Part shown: in pieces, positions 23,992 through 36,499 of the stretch
Numbering within the stretch: the stretch's first letter is position 1
Layout of the letters: the number at the start of each line of letters is the position of its first letter
Assembly: GCF_008831285.2 (NCBI RefSeq)
Contig: NC_045148.1
Span: forward strand, 23,518,404 to 23,582,403
Direction of reading: 5' to 3'
From: Nymphaea colorata
Lineage: Eukaryota; Streptophyta; Magnoliopsida; Nymphaeales; Nymphaeaceae
Length of the DNA stretch: 64,000 nt
Notes under the pieces: generated by a model
The model's database searches: none
What the model saw: the letters and a program-made list of their open reading frames with translations, nothing else
What the model was told of the DNA's origin: nothing
Made by a program: the position numbers and the translations under genes

Positions 23992-24840
23992 ATTATATAT
24001 GTTACGTAACAAGTATATACATATATAAAAAATTATGTATTGCATATGTAATATAACATGTTATAAAGTAAGTCACATGGGTGCACGAACTATGGTGGTG
24101 CACCCGCACCGATGTGGGTGCGGCCTGGCAATGTCACTCGACTCGATCAAACCTAATGGGATGCTCCTCACGCCATTTTCTTTTTTTCCTTCTCGTATCC
24201 TCTCCTCTTCTTTTTTTTCCTCCTCTCTCTCTCTCTACCCCCCCCCCAATTTACTCTATTTAATAAAACTTTGAATTTTGATGAGATTAAGGAAAACTTG
24301 ATAAAAAATTTAAAAATATACACAAATAAAATTACATATATAACAAATAACGTGTATATATATATGTGTGTGTGTATATTTATATATATATATATATATG
24401 TATGTATATATGCTCTAGCCGCACCCATACCCAAGTGACATAGATGCATACTATATAACCATAGTTACATACTATGAATACATACCAGTGTAATCATATT
24501 AATGTATTACATCATATACATATATATACACGTATATATATAAACATATATATATACATATTACATATATATGTATGTATATGCATAATATGTATAACAT
24601 TTGAAACTATATATGTATGTACATATGTCCTATATTATACTATAACATAATGGTATATACATATATGTGGAATATAATACATATATCTATTATACATGTG
24701 ATAGATGTATACTTATATAGTATGTGATATGTTAATATGTGTATATAGATATACATTAACATGTATACAATACATGTATGTAGTATATATTCTACAGTAT
24801 ACTGTACATATCAACACATGAATTTGAATGCGGGCTGAGA
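23600..24840. repeat. TA/TACATA microsatellite desert
   Basis: About 1.2 kb of interleaved ATAT, ACATATA and TGTATATA repeats includes a TG run (about 23970-23990), GTGTG (about 24366) and a nine-C run (24239-24248). Frames here encode only Tyr, Ile, Met, Thr and Cys and are not genes. It is interrupted by a GC-richer insert at 24066-24445. Confidence 0.95.
24066..24445. mobile_element. Candidate MITE-like insert with GTCAC...GTGAC ends
   Basis: The left end aagtcacatgggtgcacg and the reverse complement of the right end (tatgtcacttgggtatgggtgc) are similar inverted termini. Each is followed by GGTGCGG-type subterminal motifs (gtgggtgcggcc near 24114; gccgcaccc near 24418). The insert breaks the microsatellite desert. 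The interior right half has itself become TA-repetitive, so the boundaries are approximate. I did not find a convincing target duplication. Confidence 0.45.
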
Positions 24841-26956
24841 TATAAAATTACTAGGAACTTTGCCTAAGCAACCAGCTTATAGTATTCCGGTACTGCACAA
24901 TATGCGAGGAAAAGAAAGAAGAGTTAGCAAAGAAGCAACATTGCAATGAGATGCACAGGCATAGCAGGTGAAAATAAGTAAACAACCTATCTTTGTCATA
25001 ATTCTCTCTAAACGTTCAGCAAACTCATGAAAGAGCTGCTACTTATAGGTTTGCATGAGCATGGAGTCACATACATCAGTATGTACATGCAATTTTCAAG
25101 ATTTTTCAGGAAAGCATTGTCAAATATAAAATATAAGTAGAAAAAAAGCAATAAAACAGCTGAGAAGACAACATACATGTGGTTAAAATGGGAATTATAC
25201 AATATACATGTAAAAACAACTTGACCCTCTAAAAAACAGTTTTTAGTGGGAGGGGGTTTGCTTGACTCAAAATCATAATTAACTAAAGGAAGGCTTCTCA
25301 AAGAAACGTAGGTACCATCCACAAACTAGGCCTCACTCAGTAGCCTATTTACTTGGTTTCACCTACTTCCTTCTTGTATCACCAGGAATGAAAACTTAGT
25401 CAATACACAGAAATAAGGAATAGTTAATATCTAAACATTGCACCATACACATCCACAGCAATGACAAACTAACTACCCTAGAGATTTTATAAAGAAAAGT
25501 TCCACATGTCAACAGCATCGAAGTTCAATGTGGCTACTTTAATTTGTCTCAAAGTGAAGGAGCCAGTTTGGAGGTCGAGTTTGTCAAGTTCTGCAAAAGT
25601 TGCATGTTTAGGTCAAGTAAATGGTGGGCTGCATAGAAAGAAAATGAATGCCAAAGGCTGCAAAATAAGCATATGGGGTCATACTCCAGCATTCCAAGGA
25701 GGACTACTTGAAAATGCACTATAAGAACTAATGCAAACGGTGGGCTAGTGAATTGGGTAAGTTGACTTCACATGGTCAATGTTCACCAATGCACGAATAA
25801 ACATAAAAATGAAGAACATCAGAAGCTAACTTCGTGCTGACATTACAAACTAATTTTAACAATGCAAATATAAAGTTTGTGTTCTTAATCAATTAAAAAA
25901 AACAAGTCACAAAAGCAAAGCATATTCAAATACTATTTGATCGCAAATATTTTAAATACCAAATCAAAGATAACAAGGCCTTAAAGCATGTGATTGCATG
26001 ATGTAGAATTACCTCGTTCTTCTTGGCCATGCAAGATTACCCTGTTTTAGTTAGAATTAAACTTGTGAACACAACATTTACAAAGATTTAGAAATCTCTC
26101 TCTCTCTCTCTCTCTCAAACACATACCATGCATTCACAATCCGAGACCTTAGTACCTGAATAGGCGTGACTCGAGATTCTTTACAGGTTGCAGGATTTAT
26201 GAACAGGGCGGTCACCTTGCGAAACCCAGAAAGTGTAGGTATTTGTCAACTTAGTAATTTAGTCACATAAGTGAATGAGAGCAATAGAAAGATAAGTAGT
26301 CACATAAGTGAACATGACACTAGTAAAGCTTAGAGAAACAATGACCTCTCCCACTTTTGGTGGATAGGCAAAGGAGGAAGAAGTATAAAATAATGTCACG
26401 TAAAATTAGTTGACATCAAAGACGGGGCCAACCATGGCTTGGGATGTGCAAAGGCCCCACATGCAGTTTCTCATTTCAAAATTTGCCATATTAAAAAAAG
26501 GAAAAATGTTTTATTAATGAATAGCAATTATAAGAGAGTATAACAATTGTTGTGTTTCTTTGTACAGGTTGCACATAAAGTTTGATATAGACAAATTTTT
26601 ATGAACACCCATCTTCTCATTGAAAATCCATTTCAGGCAGAAATTTCATCTTGTAGTGTGGATTTGGTTTTCTTTACAACAGATATAAAAATCTCAAGTC
26701 AACTTTTTTTGGGACAAACTCCCAAAAAGAAGGCCCATTAAGTGGCATCACCTTCATGTCGTATTAAAAAAGAGTCTTAAAAAAGACATTAAAAATTATA
26801 TTGTTCACTACTATTCTTGTGTAGTAGTGCAATTTGTTATTCTATTAACTAAAACACATCTTCTGTTTCAGGAAAATTTTATGTGCAATGACATTTTATA
26901 TTCTACTAAATGACAAGACAGTGGCCCTGATTTGCATATGAGAGAAAAAGACAAAC

Positions 26957-27196
26957 CTGGTAGCTCTTCACAATTTATATCTTCGAACGTACTCTCATTG
27001 AACCTCATAGGTGTTCTTGTGGGGCTAGTTGCCAAATAAAATTTCCAGTAACCACTCAATGAGTGCACAAATGGCAAGCCCTCAACCCAATAGCCAACAC
27101 TATCTAAAGAACTAGAAACAACATCGTCATTCCATGCGGCTAAGTTGGAAACCAGCAGATCAACTTTGCTTCTCTTGCACGAATACTTGAGAGGTC
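26957..27196 (-). pseudogene. Exon relic of a plant glycoside hydrolase family 2 (beta-galactosidase type) gene
   Basis: A 240-nt minus-strand exon has an acceptor CTGTTTGTAG and a donor CCAG/GTTTGTC. It encodes the linker and N-terminal start of a plant GH2 protein of the LacZ-like beta-galactosidase type: KVDLLVSNLAAWNDDVV, then LPFVHSLSGYWKFYLATSPT and FEDINCEELP. Plant family members have the closely similar SLSGYWKFFLA phrase, just before the sugar-binding and jelly-roll domain. The exon is open over all 79 codons with intact splice sites. I find no preceding exon with the start and no following exon with the conserved NWQMHGFDRPIYTN-like region in the next few kilobases downstream, so it appears isolated. 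A very long intron reaching outside the recognisable part cannot be excluded. Confidence 0.7.
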
Positions 27197-30100
27197 CTAC
27201 AAACAGCGGTTGAATAACTTAGATTTTTAAAAGTATGTCAAGAATACATAGCAGAAATATATGAAGGATGCCAAATTCAACTATTTGCAATAAAAAAAAG
27301 AAAAAAAAAAGACGAACCATGTACATGTGCCATCACAAATTGAGCTTCATACCTAAAAAACTTTAATTATACAAACTGAAATGCAAATCCCTATCTAAAG
27401 TTTTCCAATTAGTCCACAAATTCTGAAAAGCAACATAAGATCATAATTTCAAAAATTGGACTCATACATTGATGCATAGGAGGAGGTGATAAAATGCTCC
27501 TAACAATGACAGTTAACAATGAAACTGCAACTACTTTAACTAAGACTCAAACAAGCATTGCATTTTGAACCACGAGCACTACTGTGAACCATGTCCCCAT
27601 TATACTAAACTACAGCTAAGAAGACAACAAGAAGAAAATTCAATTTCAAACCAAACTTTCACGCATCTCGAACTAGATCAAAACATCAAGAAAATTCAAT
27701 TCAAAATGTGTTCTTCACAAAAAAAAACATAAATTTCATAAGGACAACCAAATGGATCCATGTTCGACTTAGAGAAACTTGATTGGCTGTACAGAAAATG
27801 ATGAAGGACATGCACACGGGAGATTCAAGCCCCTTTGCTCTCTCTCTCTCTGTCTCTCTCTCTCTCTCATGTATAGCCCCCCGAGTTCAATCACTCCCAT
27901 ACCCTCCATGCCCCTCTCCTTTAGCACCCACCTAGCCAAGCTGAATCCTACCAAGTCCCTAAGCACCCATGCATGTTATGCCTCCCTCCTTATTATCACC
28001 CTAGAGGTCGCACCACATCCCTATCCTCGGACTCAGCAAGCACTCCAAGAAAGAGTGACTTCTTGAGATCCTAAAGCAAGGACCTAGTGGCTCGGCAGCC
28101 CACTCCTTCTCATATACATCAACAGGCTTGAGCTCTAACTATAGAGGAGACCCACGTGAGGAAGGGCTCAAACAAAATAAGGCAATCAAAAACCTTACTA
28201 GTTAATTTTCCTAGAAATAACACACAAATATATGCAAAATCACAATTCTCCCCACTAAACAAAAAGTCTAAAACTGTATAGGTTGGAGTATTGGCTTTGA
28301 TATGGATACAGAGCCTTAAATAAATGATAATAATAATAACTAGAAAATTTCACTAAAAAATTTGTAAAAAGTAAAATTGAAAAATATGTTTCCTAGATAG
28401 AATTCAAAATTTTTGTTTGTGAGAAATAGAAACAGCGAAAAGTTTAACAATAATATATCAAAATACTCAAAGCTGAAAAAAATTTGAAATTTTGTTGGCT
28501 GATTTTCACACAAGAAACTTCAAACCAACAATCAAACCCAAATTCAACTTTATCCCAGATCAGAACGTCATAAGTCTTCTGACTCTGAAACAGAGAATGA
28601 TTTTTGTAGTTCTTACAGGTTTGCCAAATCATGGTTGTACCTGTCTTTGTAAAGAGTTGATACCAAAACTAAATGTCGTATTGACTCAACAGAAACAGTG
28701 GACCTTCAAAAATACTGAATGCTTATGGTATAAGGAATGTCAACGACCAAAGGCAAATAAGGAAAAACCAAATCGATGACTAACATATGTTTGCAAAATA
28801 ATTCAGCTAACTAAATAGGTTGGACCCATTCAGAAAGGCTTGACTAATGAAGAGAAACAAACACACAAAGTAAATAACAAGGCAAAACAGTAATATTCAT
28901 ATACATTCTAAAATATAAATCAGTGTAACCATGCCATGCGCAACTAACATACACATTCAAAATCACAAGCTCAATGAAGAAAACACGACACTTAACAATC
29001 AGACACCAACCACTTTAACTAAGATTCAAACAAGCATGAAATCAGAAAACTACCCACGTCCCCACTGGATTAGACTACAAATAAAATATGCACCTGAAGA
29101 AGGCCAGTCAAGCACCACAAGAAGAAAGTCCGAACAATTGACCTTCAACAATAGTCTCACATGATGAGGACTCTAGTTAACTGACACACTACATGAAACT
29201 AACTCTAAACTGAGCACGACCACAGGCTGGAATCACATGGAACATAAAAAAAAGATACATACTGAACCTAGGTCTCAAAATCTAAAGACTCTAAGCCTGT
29301 TTGACACTCACCAATAAGACCTGACCTTAACACGATTCCAAATGGAACCAAGTCCCAACCAGTAAAGAGAAAGTTCAATGGAGGACCCAGCAGCATGGTG
29401 GACAGTGTGCTCGATGATGCTTGAAGGTGGAACACCTTCTCTTACTCTCACTTTTGACATTTGAAAATTCTGCACGCCAGCTAAGAAGAGCAAACAAGAA
29501 GGAGGGATAAATAGAAGGAAATCTACCGCATGCTGGAGATGGGGGGTTGTTAAGATGAATGGTTAGATGGCTATGTGCCGGAAACACCATAGAGCCTTCT
29601 CAAGCATATACAACATTTTAAAACAACTAAACGTAGCAAGACCACAAGAAATAGTGAGCTAGTATAAGATTATGTAAATGAAAAAAATCAAATCTAGAAT
29701 CACATTTCAAAAAAACTACTACCTAAACAGCGATGAGAAATAGGACCCATGAGTGAGGAGAGGGGATTAAGTGTAATGCCCTTCGAATTTGGGAAACCCA
29801 ATTCCTTATTGCTCATCCACATCATCCCAACTTATCCAATGTATGTCTAGCTAGAAACCACACTCAACTAAACTAAGAATCAAAATCAACTAAATATGTA
29901 CTAAATAGGGTACATTTACTTATACAGCCCACCATATATAATATATATATGGTCATAACACCTATACAGTTATGACCAAAAAACATGGTTATAGGGCTAT
30001 GAACCTATTCTGATCATAACACTATATTCCAGTATGACCTCTAATAACATAACACCAGTTGCCTTATATTAAATGGGATACTAATAAAAAACAATAGTGC

Positions 30101-30311
30101 TATGTCTGGTAGAAAGCTTTGTCTATCCGTGAAGTTTGGATGACTTGAACAGAAATCATAAACATTTGTTGATTTATATGCAAAAAAAAGTAAACTTCGG
30201 AAAGTGTAAATTTAATGAGACGCACAAGGATGATTGAGAGCCTTCTTAGTTATTTGTGTGCCAAGAATTGCATGCACAAGCAAGAAGAAATAACCAGGCT
30301 GCACACATTAC
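27197..30311. other. AT-rich spacer between exon relics, nothing certain
   Basis: This contains a CT microsatellite (27836-27868), C-rich sequence (27870-28100) open on the plus strand (27779-28066, unidentified), and an unidentified plus frame at 28492-28779. A possible minus-strand exon-like stretch at 29336-29470 ends in GTTAAG/GTCAGG. A hairpin motif is at about 29950-29978. None of the frames resembles a known family. Confidence 0.4.
29950..29978. repeat. Imperfect palindrome ggtcataac...gttatgacc
   Basis: The arms ggtcataac and gttatgacc are exact reverse complements, separated by a short spacer. Related gatcataacac and gtatgacctctaataac words follow within 100 bp. This may be the end of a small inverted-repeat element. 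Confidence 0.6.
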
Positions 30312-31470
30312 CTATGTCACCAGCTTGCTGTTGCTTTGACTGAATGATGATGTTACACCTTCCAACACATACATCCTACTGTTATTATTTGGCCAAAATC
30401 GAAATTGAAATACCCAATCCTTTCCATTTGCATCCTGAATCCTAAGAGGCAGTCCCTCAGGATGAGAAATTGCCGGGAAGTATGTCTGTTCAAGATTAAG
30501 AATTGCATAAGAATCAAGCATATGAGTGTACCAAAAACGAAGTTTAATTGAAGGAAGTCCAAGGAAGAAAGCAGCTCTAAACAAGTTAGACGCTCTAGTA
30601 TATGGCAAAACAAGAGGACGAAAAAGTCTAACATGGTCTTAGTTTCAGAATAGATGACAATAAAAATTTCAGTAACATACCTCTACACACTTTTTTGGCA
30701 GCACCAGGCACCCTATCCGACCTGCATCACTAGCACTCAATGTTTTCTCGGATAAAGGGGTGACAATAGAATTTGAGCTTATGGAAGGTCAAGGATCACA
30801 TGGAGGACTTGGATTCACTATAATATCAACAAATCAAGTGCAAATTTTGGAGTGAATCAATCACACCAAGCAAATATGCTTTACGGTACAATTCTCAAAC
30901 TACGTAGAAGTGGATACTCTCCTGATATTTTCTGAAGCTCCTGATTGCTGCTGATCCTTGGCCAATATCCGGAAAGGATAGACTAATTTCTTGCCCATCC
31001 TTCGGTGCGATGCCTTGCCATAGTGGCCTGACTTTTTTGCCTCTTAAGAAAAGTCCAGTCCAGTATGAAAGCTGGAAGGATTTTCCTGTTGCAACATAAA
31101 AGGCCTCTGTTCATGTGCATGAGATCCAGAAGGCTTGCTTGAATCCCTTGCTTCATTGTCCTTCAGAGAAGCAGACCGTTGTGTTACATTTTGGCATGGA
31201 TCTTTCTTCCTTTCACTTGCTTGGTATCCAGCAAGCCTCCTATATTATCTTGAAGTGATGCACCTAAAGGAGTCCGCACATTAATTTCTGAATTCCCAGT
31301 GTCAATATTGTTAAGTGCAGGGAGCTTGAAGTCACCACCTGCTTCCTTTTCAAATACATTTTGGTTCTCAACAAAGCAGGTAGATGCCTGCTCCAATTCT
31401 AGGAGTTTCTCACCAACCTTTTCAGTTCTAGGATACTTCATCCTTGAACATGAGTTGAAATTCCAAGTTA
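30312..31470 (-). pseudogene. VAL/HSI2-like B3-domain transcription factor relic
   Basis: Three minus-strand exons match the plant VAL (HSI2) repressor family in order. The upstream exon (about 31470-30904) holds the linker before B3, with YWPRIS and QELQKISGEYPLL, and ends at a GTAGTT donor. The second (about 30777-30681) gives [20 protein letters not shown] and KCVE, the start of the B3 DNA-binding domain, with a GTATGT donor. The third (30485-30312) gives [36 protein letters not shown] and, after a one-base shift, [10 protein letters not shown] up to a GTAATG donor. Family members silence seed-maturation genes through B3 binding to RY elements. The linker has stops and frameshifts, the third exon has a frame break, and I found neither the N-terminal zinc finger nor the C-terminal B3 end, CW and EAR parts. 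I infer a pseudogene or gene fragment. Confidence 0.85.
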
Positions 31471-31639
31471 AGGAGTGCAAAATCCCAAGAGATTGTGAAA
31501 CCAAGAACTGAAAAGGTAGGTGAGAAAGGCTGAAGAGCAGAGGTTGCTGGTTCGGGCAGAGAAAGACTGTGTCAACTGTAAAAGACCAAGGAAGACTGGG
31601 TGCAACTAAGAGTGCATCCGGGTCAGGTTTAGTTGGCAA

Positions 31640-31910
31640 GAGGTCAGGCTAACCGAGCGCGTCACGGCTAGGTTCAAGCCCAGACCGAGTCATTGTATTT
31701 GTTTTGTTTTGGATTTGATTGAGTCAGGTCTTGTACTCGTATCAGTCTGAGACAACGGGTTAAACCCAAGAGAGTCCAGCAGGAAATAAGTTGGAGACTG
31801 TGCCAAAACTTGTAACTTTTGGAAATTGAATCAATAAAAGAAACCTTTTCTCTCCCGCACGAGAGAGTTTGAGCTGCTTAAGTGTGGCGCCAAAAGCTTG
31901 GCCAGCAAAG
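31640..31910 (+). mobile_element. Possible LTR tail and primer-binding site
   Basis: A stretch with an AATAAA-like signal (31831-31836) is followed by a TGTGGCGCC motif at 31883-31891. TGGCGCC is the start of a common plant gypsy primer-binding site, and a 5' leader-like, purine-rich sequence follows. No second LTR or recognisable gag was found downstream, so the call rests on layout alone. Confidence 0.25.
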
Positions 31911-34900
31911 GACACTTTGCTGGAGAAGAAGATCACCTACAGAACCAAAGGAGCCAAACCGGGAAGGCTACCGGAACTATGGACGTCGAATACAGTGCAG
32001 AACTAGATCAGATCACAGTGCAAGTGCTCTCCAATCCTTGAGGCACTTAGAGGCTGGAATCAGAAGAAGGATCACTCGGTTGCGCAGCAGATTGTAGCTC
32101 ATCTGAGGAATTCCTGAACAGCATGTCGACAGCTGGAGGAACTTCTCAATTGGTAAGAGATCCTTCTTCTGATCGATTTGAGTCAGCTCATCTAACGGGA
32201 AGAATAGATCAATCTGATCTGACTAAGATCGAAGGATTTGAGATGCTGACAAGTTTAGGCGAGAACGATCCCTGTTTCAGTGCCAATCTGAAGATAGCTT
32301 CCCCCAATCTACATCACACAATTGGGGTTTCCTTCTATCCTGCTAGTGTTGTCTTAAACAATAGAAGCCTGCGCATTGGAGATTGACCGCCATCCGAAGA
32401 CTTGTAGCCGATTGAGCTGTGGAGTATTGCTGAATCCCGAGGATATACTTGGCCTTCTTCCTCGGTGAGTGCTGGACTAGCTCCAGCAAGGTACATCCGA
32501 AACCCCCTATAGCTGTGTGGGCGGGTGCATTTGATTTCCAGCCAACCTTCAAGTTTGCAGCCATTCGGGAATCCTCCAAAGCTCACCTAGCTGAGGACAC
32601 ATTCCCAAGCTGTCGTACTGTCCTAGGGCGAAAGGTGTGGAATGCTCGACCTAGGGATTGAATGTATGGTTTGGCATGGATGATGTGATTGTTGAGTGAG
32701 GGAGAGATCTTCTTGTATCGTTGATGCTTGTAAAGCCTCACATTCCCATTCTTGATTTGTAGTAGGTTGAAACTTGGCTACTTGTATATCAGTCCTAAGA
32801 GATATATTCAGTCGGGGTTGTGTCCGACTTGGGAATGAAATTTTGTAATCTCTATTCTTTTAACCTTCCTCGGCGTGTTAGCCCCAATAGATCTTGAGAA
32901 GCGACTACAACTTGGTCTCTTTTGAGCAGCTACAAGGGCAGGTCGCATCAGATGGCCAGCAAGCAAATTGATGAAAAATGATAGAACAGAAACAAATAAT
33001 AAGTAAAGCATCTAAAAGAATGGGAAAATTTTTTTGTACTATCCATGTAATCCATAAGAAAATCTTCCAGTATATCACAAAAACCAACTAGCAATAGCCT
33101 ATAGAGAACATGCATTTTCTAGAGGTGAATTTTTTCCCCAAAAAATCAGATCATTCTTCCCACGATGTCTGGGACATAATTCTTATCGGGCTTCCAGCCA
33201 ATGATCATAAATCCAATGAAAGTTGCTGAACGAGAGCTCATTGCTGCATCCATGTGGCAGTTGTGGAATCAGCAGTCAACCATACAGCCCAAAGCCACAA
33301 ATGTGCTGCAATCATGTAACATCAAAATATATATGAGACTTCTTTTTTCCAACAATTAAAAGGCTTTCTGCATTAAGCAAACTTGTCTTGGCACTAGAAA
33401 TGCATTCTATTCTACCAACATCCTGGAGCAGGAATGTATGAGCTGAAACGATGCACCCACATTGTAAACGCTGGAATAAGAAACATTTTCTTAAGGAAAG
33501 AAATTTTTTAAGTAATTCCAAAAACAACTTAGGGCTACAGTTTTTGACATAATGGAACCCGAATGTATCTAACTGCATTCTAAATAAGGGAATGCAAGAT
33601 GATGCTTGTGTTCTCAAGCATCACAACAGATATTAGTGCAATTCATCAAAAAAGTGTAGCCAGTTCCATTTGTAGGTTCTTCAACTAGCTACACTTTGAT
33701 GCATGAGAAGTAGATCAGAGCATTTTCATATTTTTAACATAGGGCAACTACAATTGGTGTTACATCCCAGTTTCTAACCTTTCCACACGTCTCACAGTTC
33801 CTCCACCAACAGCATCTAAATGAAAATCTTCACAAAACCTTAACTCATCATACGCAGGACTACAGGATCAAAAGAGAGTTATCAACAGAATGTGGCAGAA
33901 TATCGGTTACTGTTTCCTAAGTGATCAAAAGAAAAGAAGAAAAAACCAAAAACAGTTAACGCCATGGAGATAAAGTTTTCAAAAGAGGTTCAAAGATGGA
34001 CTATCAGTAAAGAAAATGATTCTGATGAAATTCTCTACAGAAAAAGCATCAAAAATAGGAAAAATACAATAGATCCACATGTAACATGAAATCCCCAAAT
34101 GGTGTGATAACTTGGTAATATCCAAATCTAGCAACAGCAAAGGAGCCCCATTCCTCTATGCATATGAAATTCTAAAAGATACAATTCTTCTCCAGCGACC
34201 AATACCTGCTAGTGGTGGATAGCTCTTCACAATCACCACTACGACAGGCAAAGGTTCATTGGGGACAAGTATGACGTCTAACCGACTCTCCAGCACTCGA
34301 CAAAAAAGGGGGTAGCCGACCGATGCTCCATTCCATCAGAGGAAAAACAATGTCCCACTTTACAGGCCAGATGCAAAATTAAAAAGGTATTTCCATCTGC
34401 ATGCATTTAAACAAATAAGAGATCTTCATGCTTTACAAAGTTCACCTAGAACAGGGAAAGACAAACCACATTTTCTGCACACCACCGCTTCAATAACCAA
34501 AAAATGATCGACTTCCGCACCAAATAAAAAAAAACTGAAGCTTCCACAGTAACACATATAGCTTTCCTTGTCGAATCTGCTCCAACACGTGACACCTAGG
34601 GACTTCTATATGAAAGGTTGGTTTAATAGTGACGATTTTCTATAAATGTTTGAGCCCTCAACTGATTGAAAGTTTTACAAATGGTTTAGGTTAAGATCTT
34701 ATTTTTCCCCAAAGGAAGCCCGGGATAAACCAATCCTATGTTGTGGACTCTGTTAGACTCTAAATGTAAGACTATCCAGCAAAGTTGATCAGTCTTGTGC
34801 CCTGGTTACATGAGGACTTTGCAAAATATGTTCTTGACCACAAACTAATAAAGCATTAGCAGAAAACATCCAAACACAATGTTGTCATACGTGGAGGTGT

Positions 34901-35562
34901 CATGGACTTGACTTTATTTATGTCATCTACCTACTCTTTACCATGACCTTATGCTGCCCTTCCTTTGCATGATATGTTGACTTGCTTCCTGTTTGAGATA
35001 TCTATGAAACGCCTGAACCAAGCTACACCACTTAGAGAACTGATTTTCATTCGTTGACTACAAATGATAACCCTAGAGTTTAGCTTCTACCATGTGAAAC
35101 ATGACCAAGCGACGAGGCGAATCTCAAAAATCTTGAATCCAACTCAGAGAAAAAAATGATTAAGCTAACAACTGAGGAAACTGTTTCGCCTGAAACAAAC
35201 ATAGATTTCCAAAATTTCCTATCCACAGCAACAACATACAACACTAACGTTCTTGACGAGCATGGCAACTTAATTGAAATGAAGGCACCATACTTTATAA
35301 ACACAGAAATCCCTGAAGAGACCTCCAGTCCAAGTTAGTTGATGAAATCAGAACCACATGCAACCGATCCACCTGATGCCTACAACTGAAACCTGACCAA
35401 ATTGTGGCACTAAAAACCTCCCAATACATGACCTAAAGCCAAAGTCAAGAGAAGCAGCAAAACAAGGTACTCGATCAGCAATCATGAAGTGGATTGGGAA
35501 AAATACCTGCAGATACTATGATATAAGTCTTCCCCATACAGTCGATGAATCCAAATTAGGGT
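31911..35562. other. Intergenic or intron-like DNA with unidentified open frames
   Basis: 31882-32661 is GC-richer with overlapping open frames on both strands (for example 32123-32386 plus and 32335-32586 minus). None resembles a known protein; it may be a decayed retrotransposon interior. 32700-35500 is AT-rich and intron-like. At 34205-34245 tagtggtg and caccacta form a short inverted repeat. I see no gene. Confidence 0.4.
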
Positions 35563-35730
35563 CCTTTTCATCGAACTATTATTCCATGTCGATGGCACTG
35601 TATTCAATTTCTCCGTTGCAGAATCCATAACCCACAATAAGCAAAATGGAAAAAGGATTACTAAAGGCCGGTTTTCACAATTATCGTTCTCCCAAGTGGC
35701 ACATGTAGAACTCGGGATACAAACCGGGTG
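35563..35730. repeat. 165-bp repeat, right copy
   Basis: This is the right-hand partner of 21533-21700, same orientation, with visible substitutions. It is followed at about 35730-35850 on the minus strand by an open Pro/Ala/Val-rich stretch (VEDPAPAETPASNPDVVV) that could be part of an exon and is not shared with the left copy. Confidence 0.85.
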
Positions 35731-36122
35731 AAGGAGGTGGCATCGTGACCAGTTTGTCGACCACGACATCTGGATTGGAAGCTGGGGTTTCAGCTGGTGC
35801 CGGATCTTCCACAGAACCGGTCGTTGGGTGAGAGGGGAGATGGTATCATGAAGACGATGGTGCCAATTCCATCGAGTTGGGCACATCGCCCCTCGGTGCG
35901 ACCAGCACCTCTTTTGGATGAGATTTCTCCACCTGATTCCACCAAATCAACCCCCAAAGAAAAACAAGTTCTCTGCCTGATTCCCTGAAATCAAGCCATG
36001 AAGAAAACAACCCCTAAGAAAACCACAAAACACAAAAATGAGATGTTGTAGTCAACAACAAACCCAAAAATAGGTAAACAATAACAAATAAGATTTGGGC
36101 AAGGTTTGCTTCATCCGAATAC

Positions 36123-36200
36123 CTTGAGATGCTTGCTTCTTGGCGCCGGCAATGGCATAGAAAGCTTCGCCGATGAAGAGCTGTACCTGGTGGAAACCAT
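36123..36200 (-). CDS. Candidate first exon, Ser/Pro-rich N-terminus
   Basis: An ATG at 36200 opens exactly 26 codons (MVSTRYSSSSAKLSMPLPAP and a basic RSKHLK end), which stop at an AAG/GTATTC donor. Upstream on the minus strand the DNA is purine-rich, like a 5' leader. Plant nuclear AAA-ATPases with an FHA domain often begin MVxTRRSSSSS..., so that is one weak idea. No second exon with the expected FHA region could be found to the left. Confidence 0.3.
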
Positions 36201-36499
36201 GCTCCCTTCTCTGATAATGTTTCCGTCCCTCCCCTTTCTCCTATTCCTTCTCCCCCACTTTCCTCTTCTCTGAGTGGACATCAGTCGCTCTTCCTCTTTC
36301 TTGTCTTCCCGAAACGGCAAAAGGAGAGTAACAAAAAGAAAAAAAATGGAAGGGTCGAATACAATGATGAGCCCCAATCCAATATTATAGTATGGATGAG
36401 GCGAGCGAGGTTGAATCCAACTTGGAAATGAAAGAAAAGAATACAACAAAAAAAAACACAGAAAAATTGTCATATGATGTGTGCACTTGGATATGGTCA

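Larger units (their letters stand above)
22836..26956. other. AT-rich DNA with a microsatellite desert, no confident gene
   Basis: The first 800 bp and the stretch 24840-26950 are AT-rich and intron-like. 23600-24840 is a TA/TACATA microsatellite desert, listed separately. A minus-strand frame at 25008-25322 opens with a possible exon (DGTYVSLRSLPLVNYDFESS) that I cannot identify. A CT microsatellite lies at 26094-26118. Confidence 0.4.

Noticed and set aside
29336-29470. Possible VAL C-terminal Cys-rich exon (HHRAHCPPCC)
   Set aside because: The spacing of Cys does not match the VAL KHRAGCxCxVC motif, and the rest of the stretch does not align.
34205-34325. CACTA transposon end
   Set aside because: Only an 8-bp inverted motif (tagtggtg/caccacta); no second terminus or 3-bp target duplication found.
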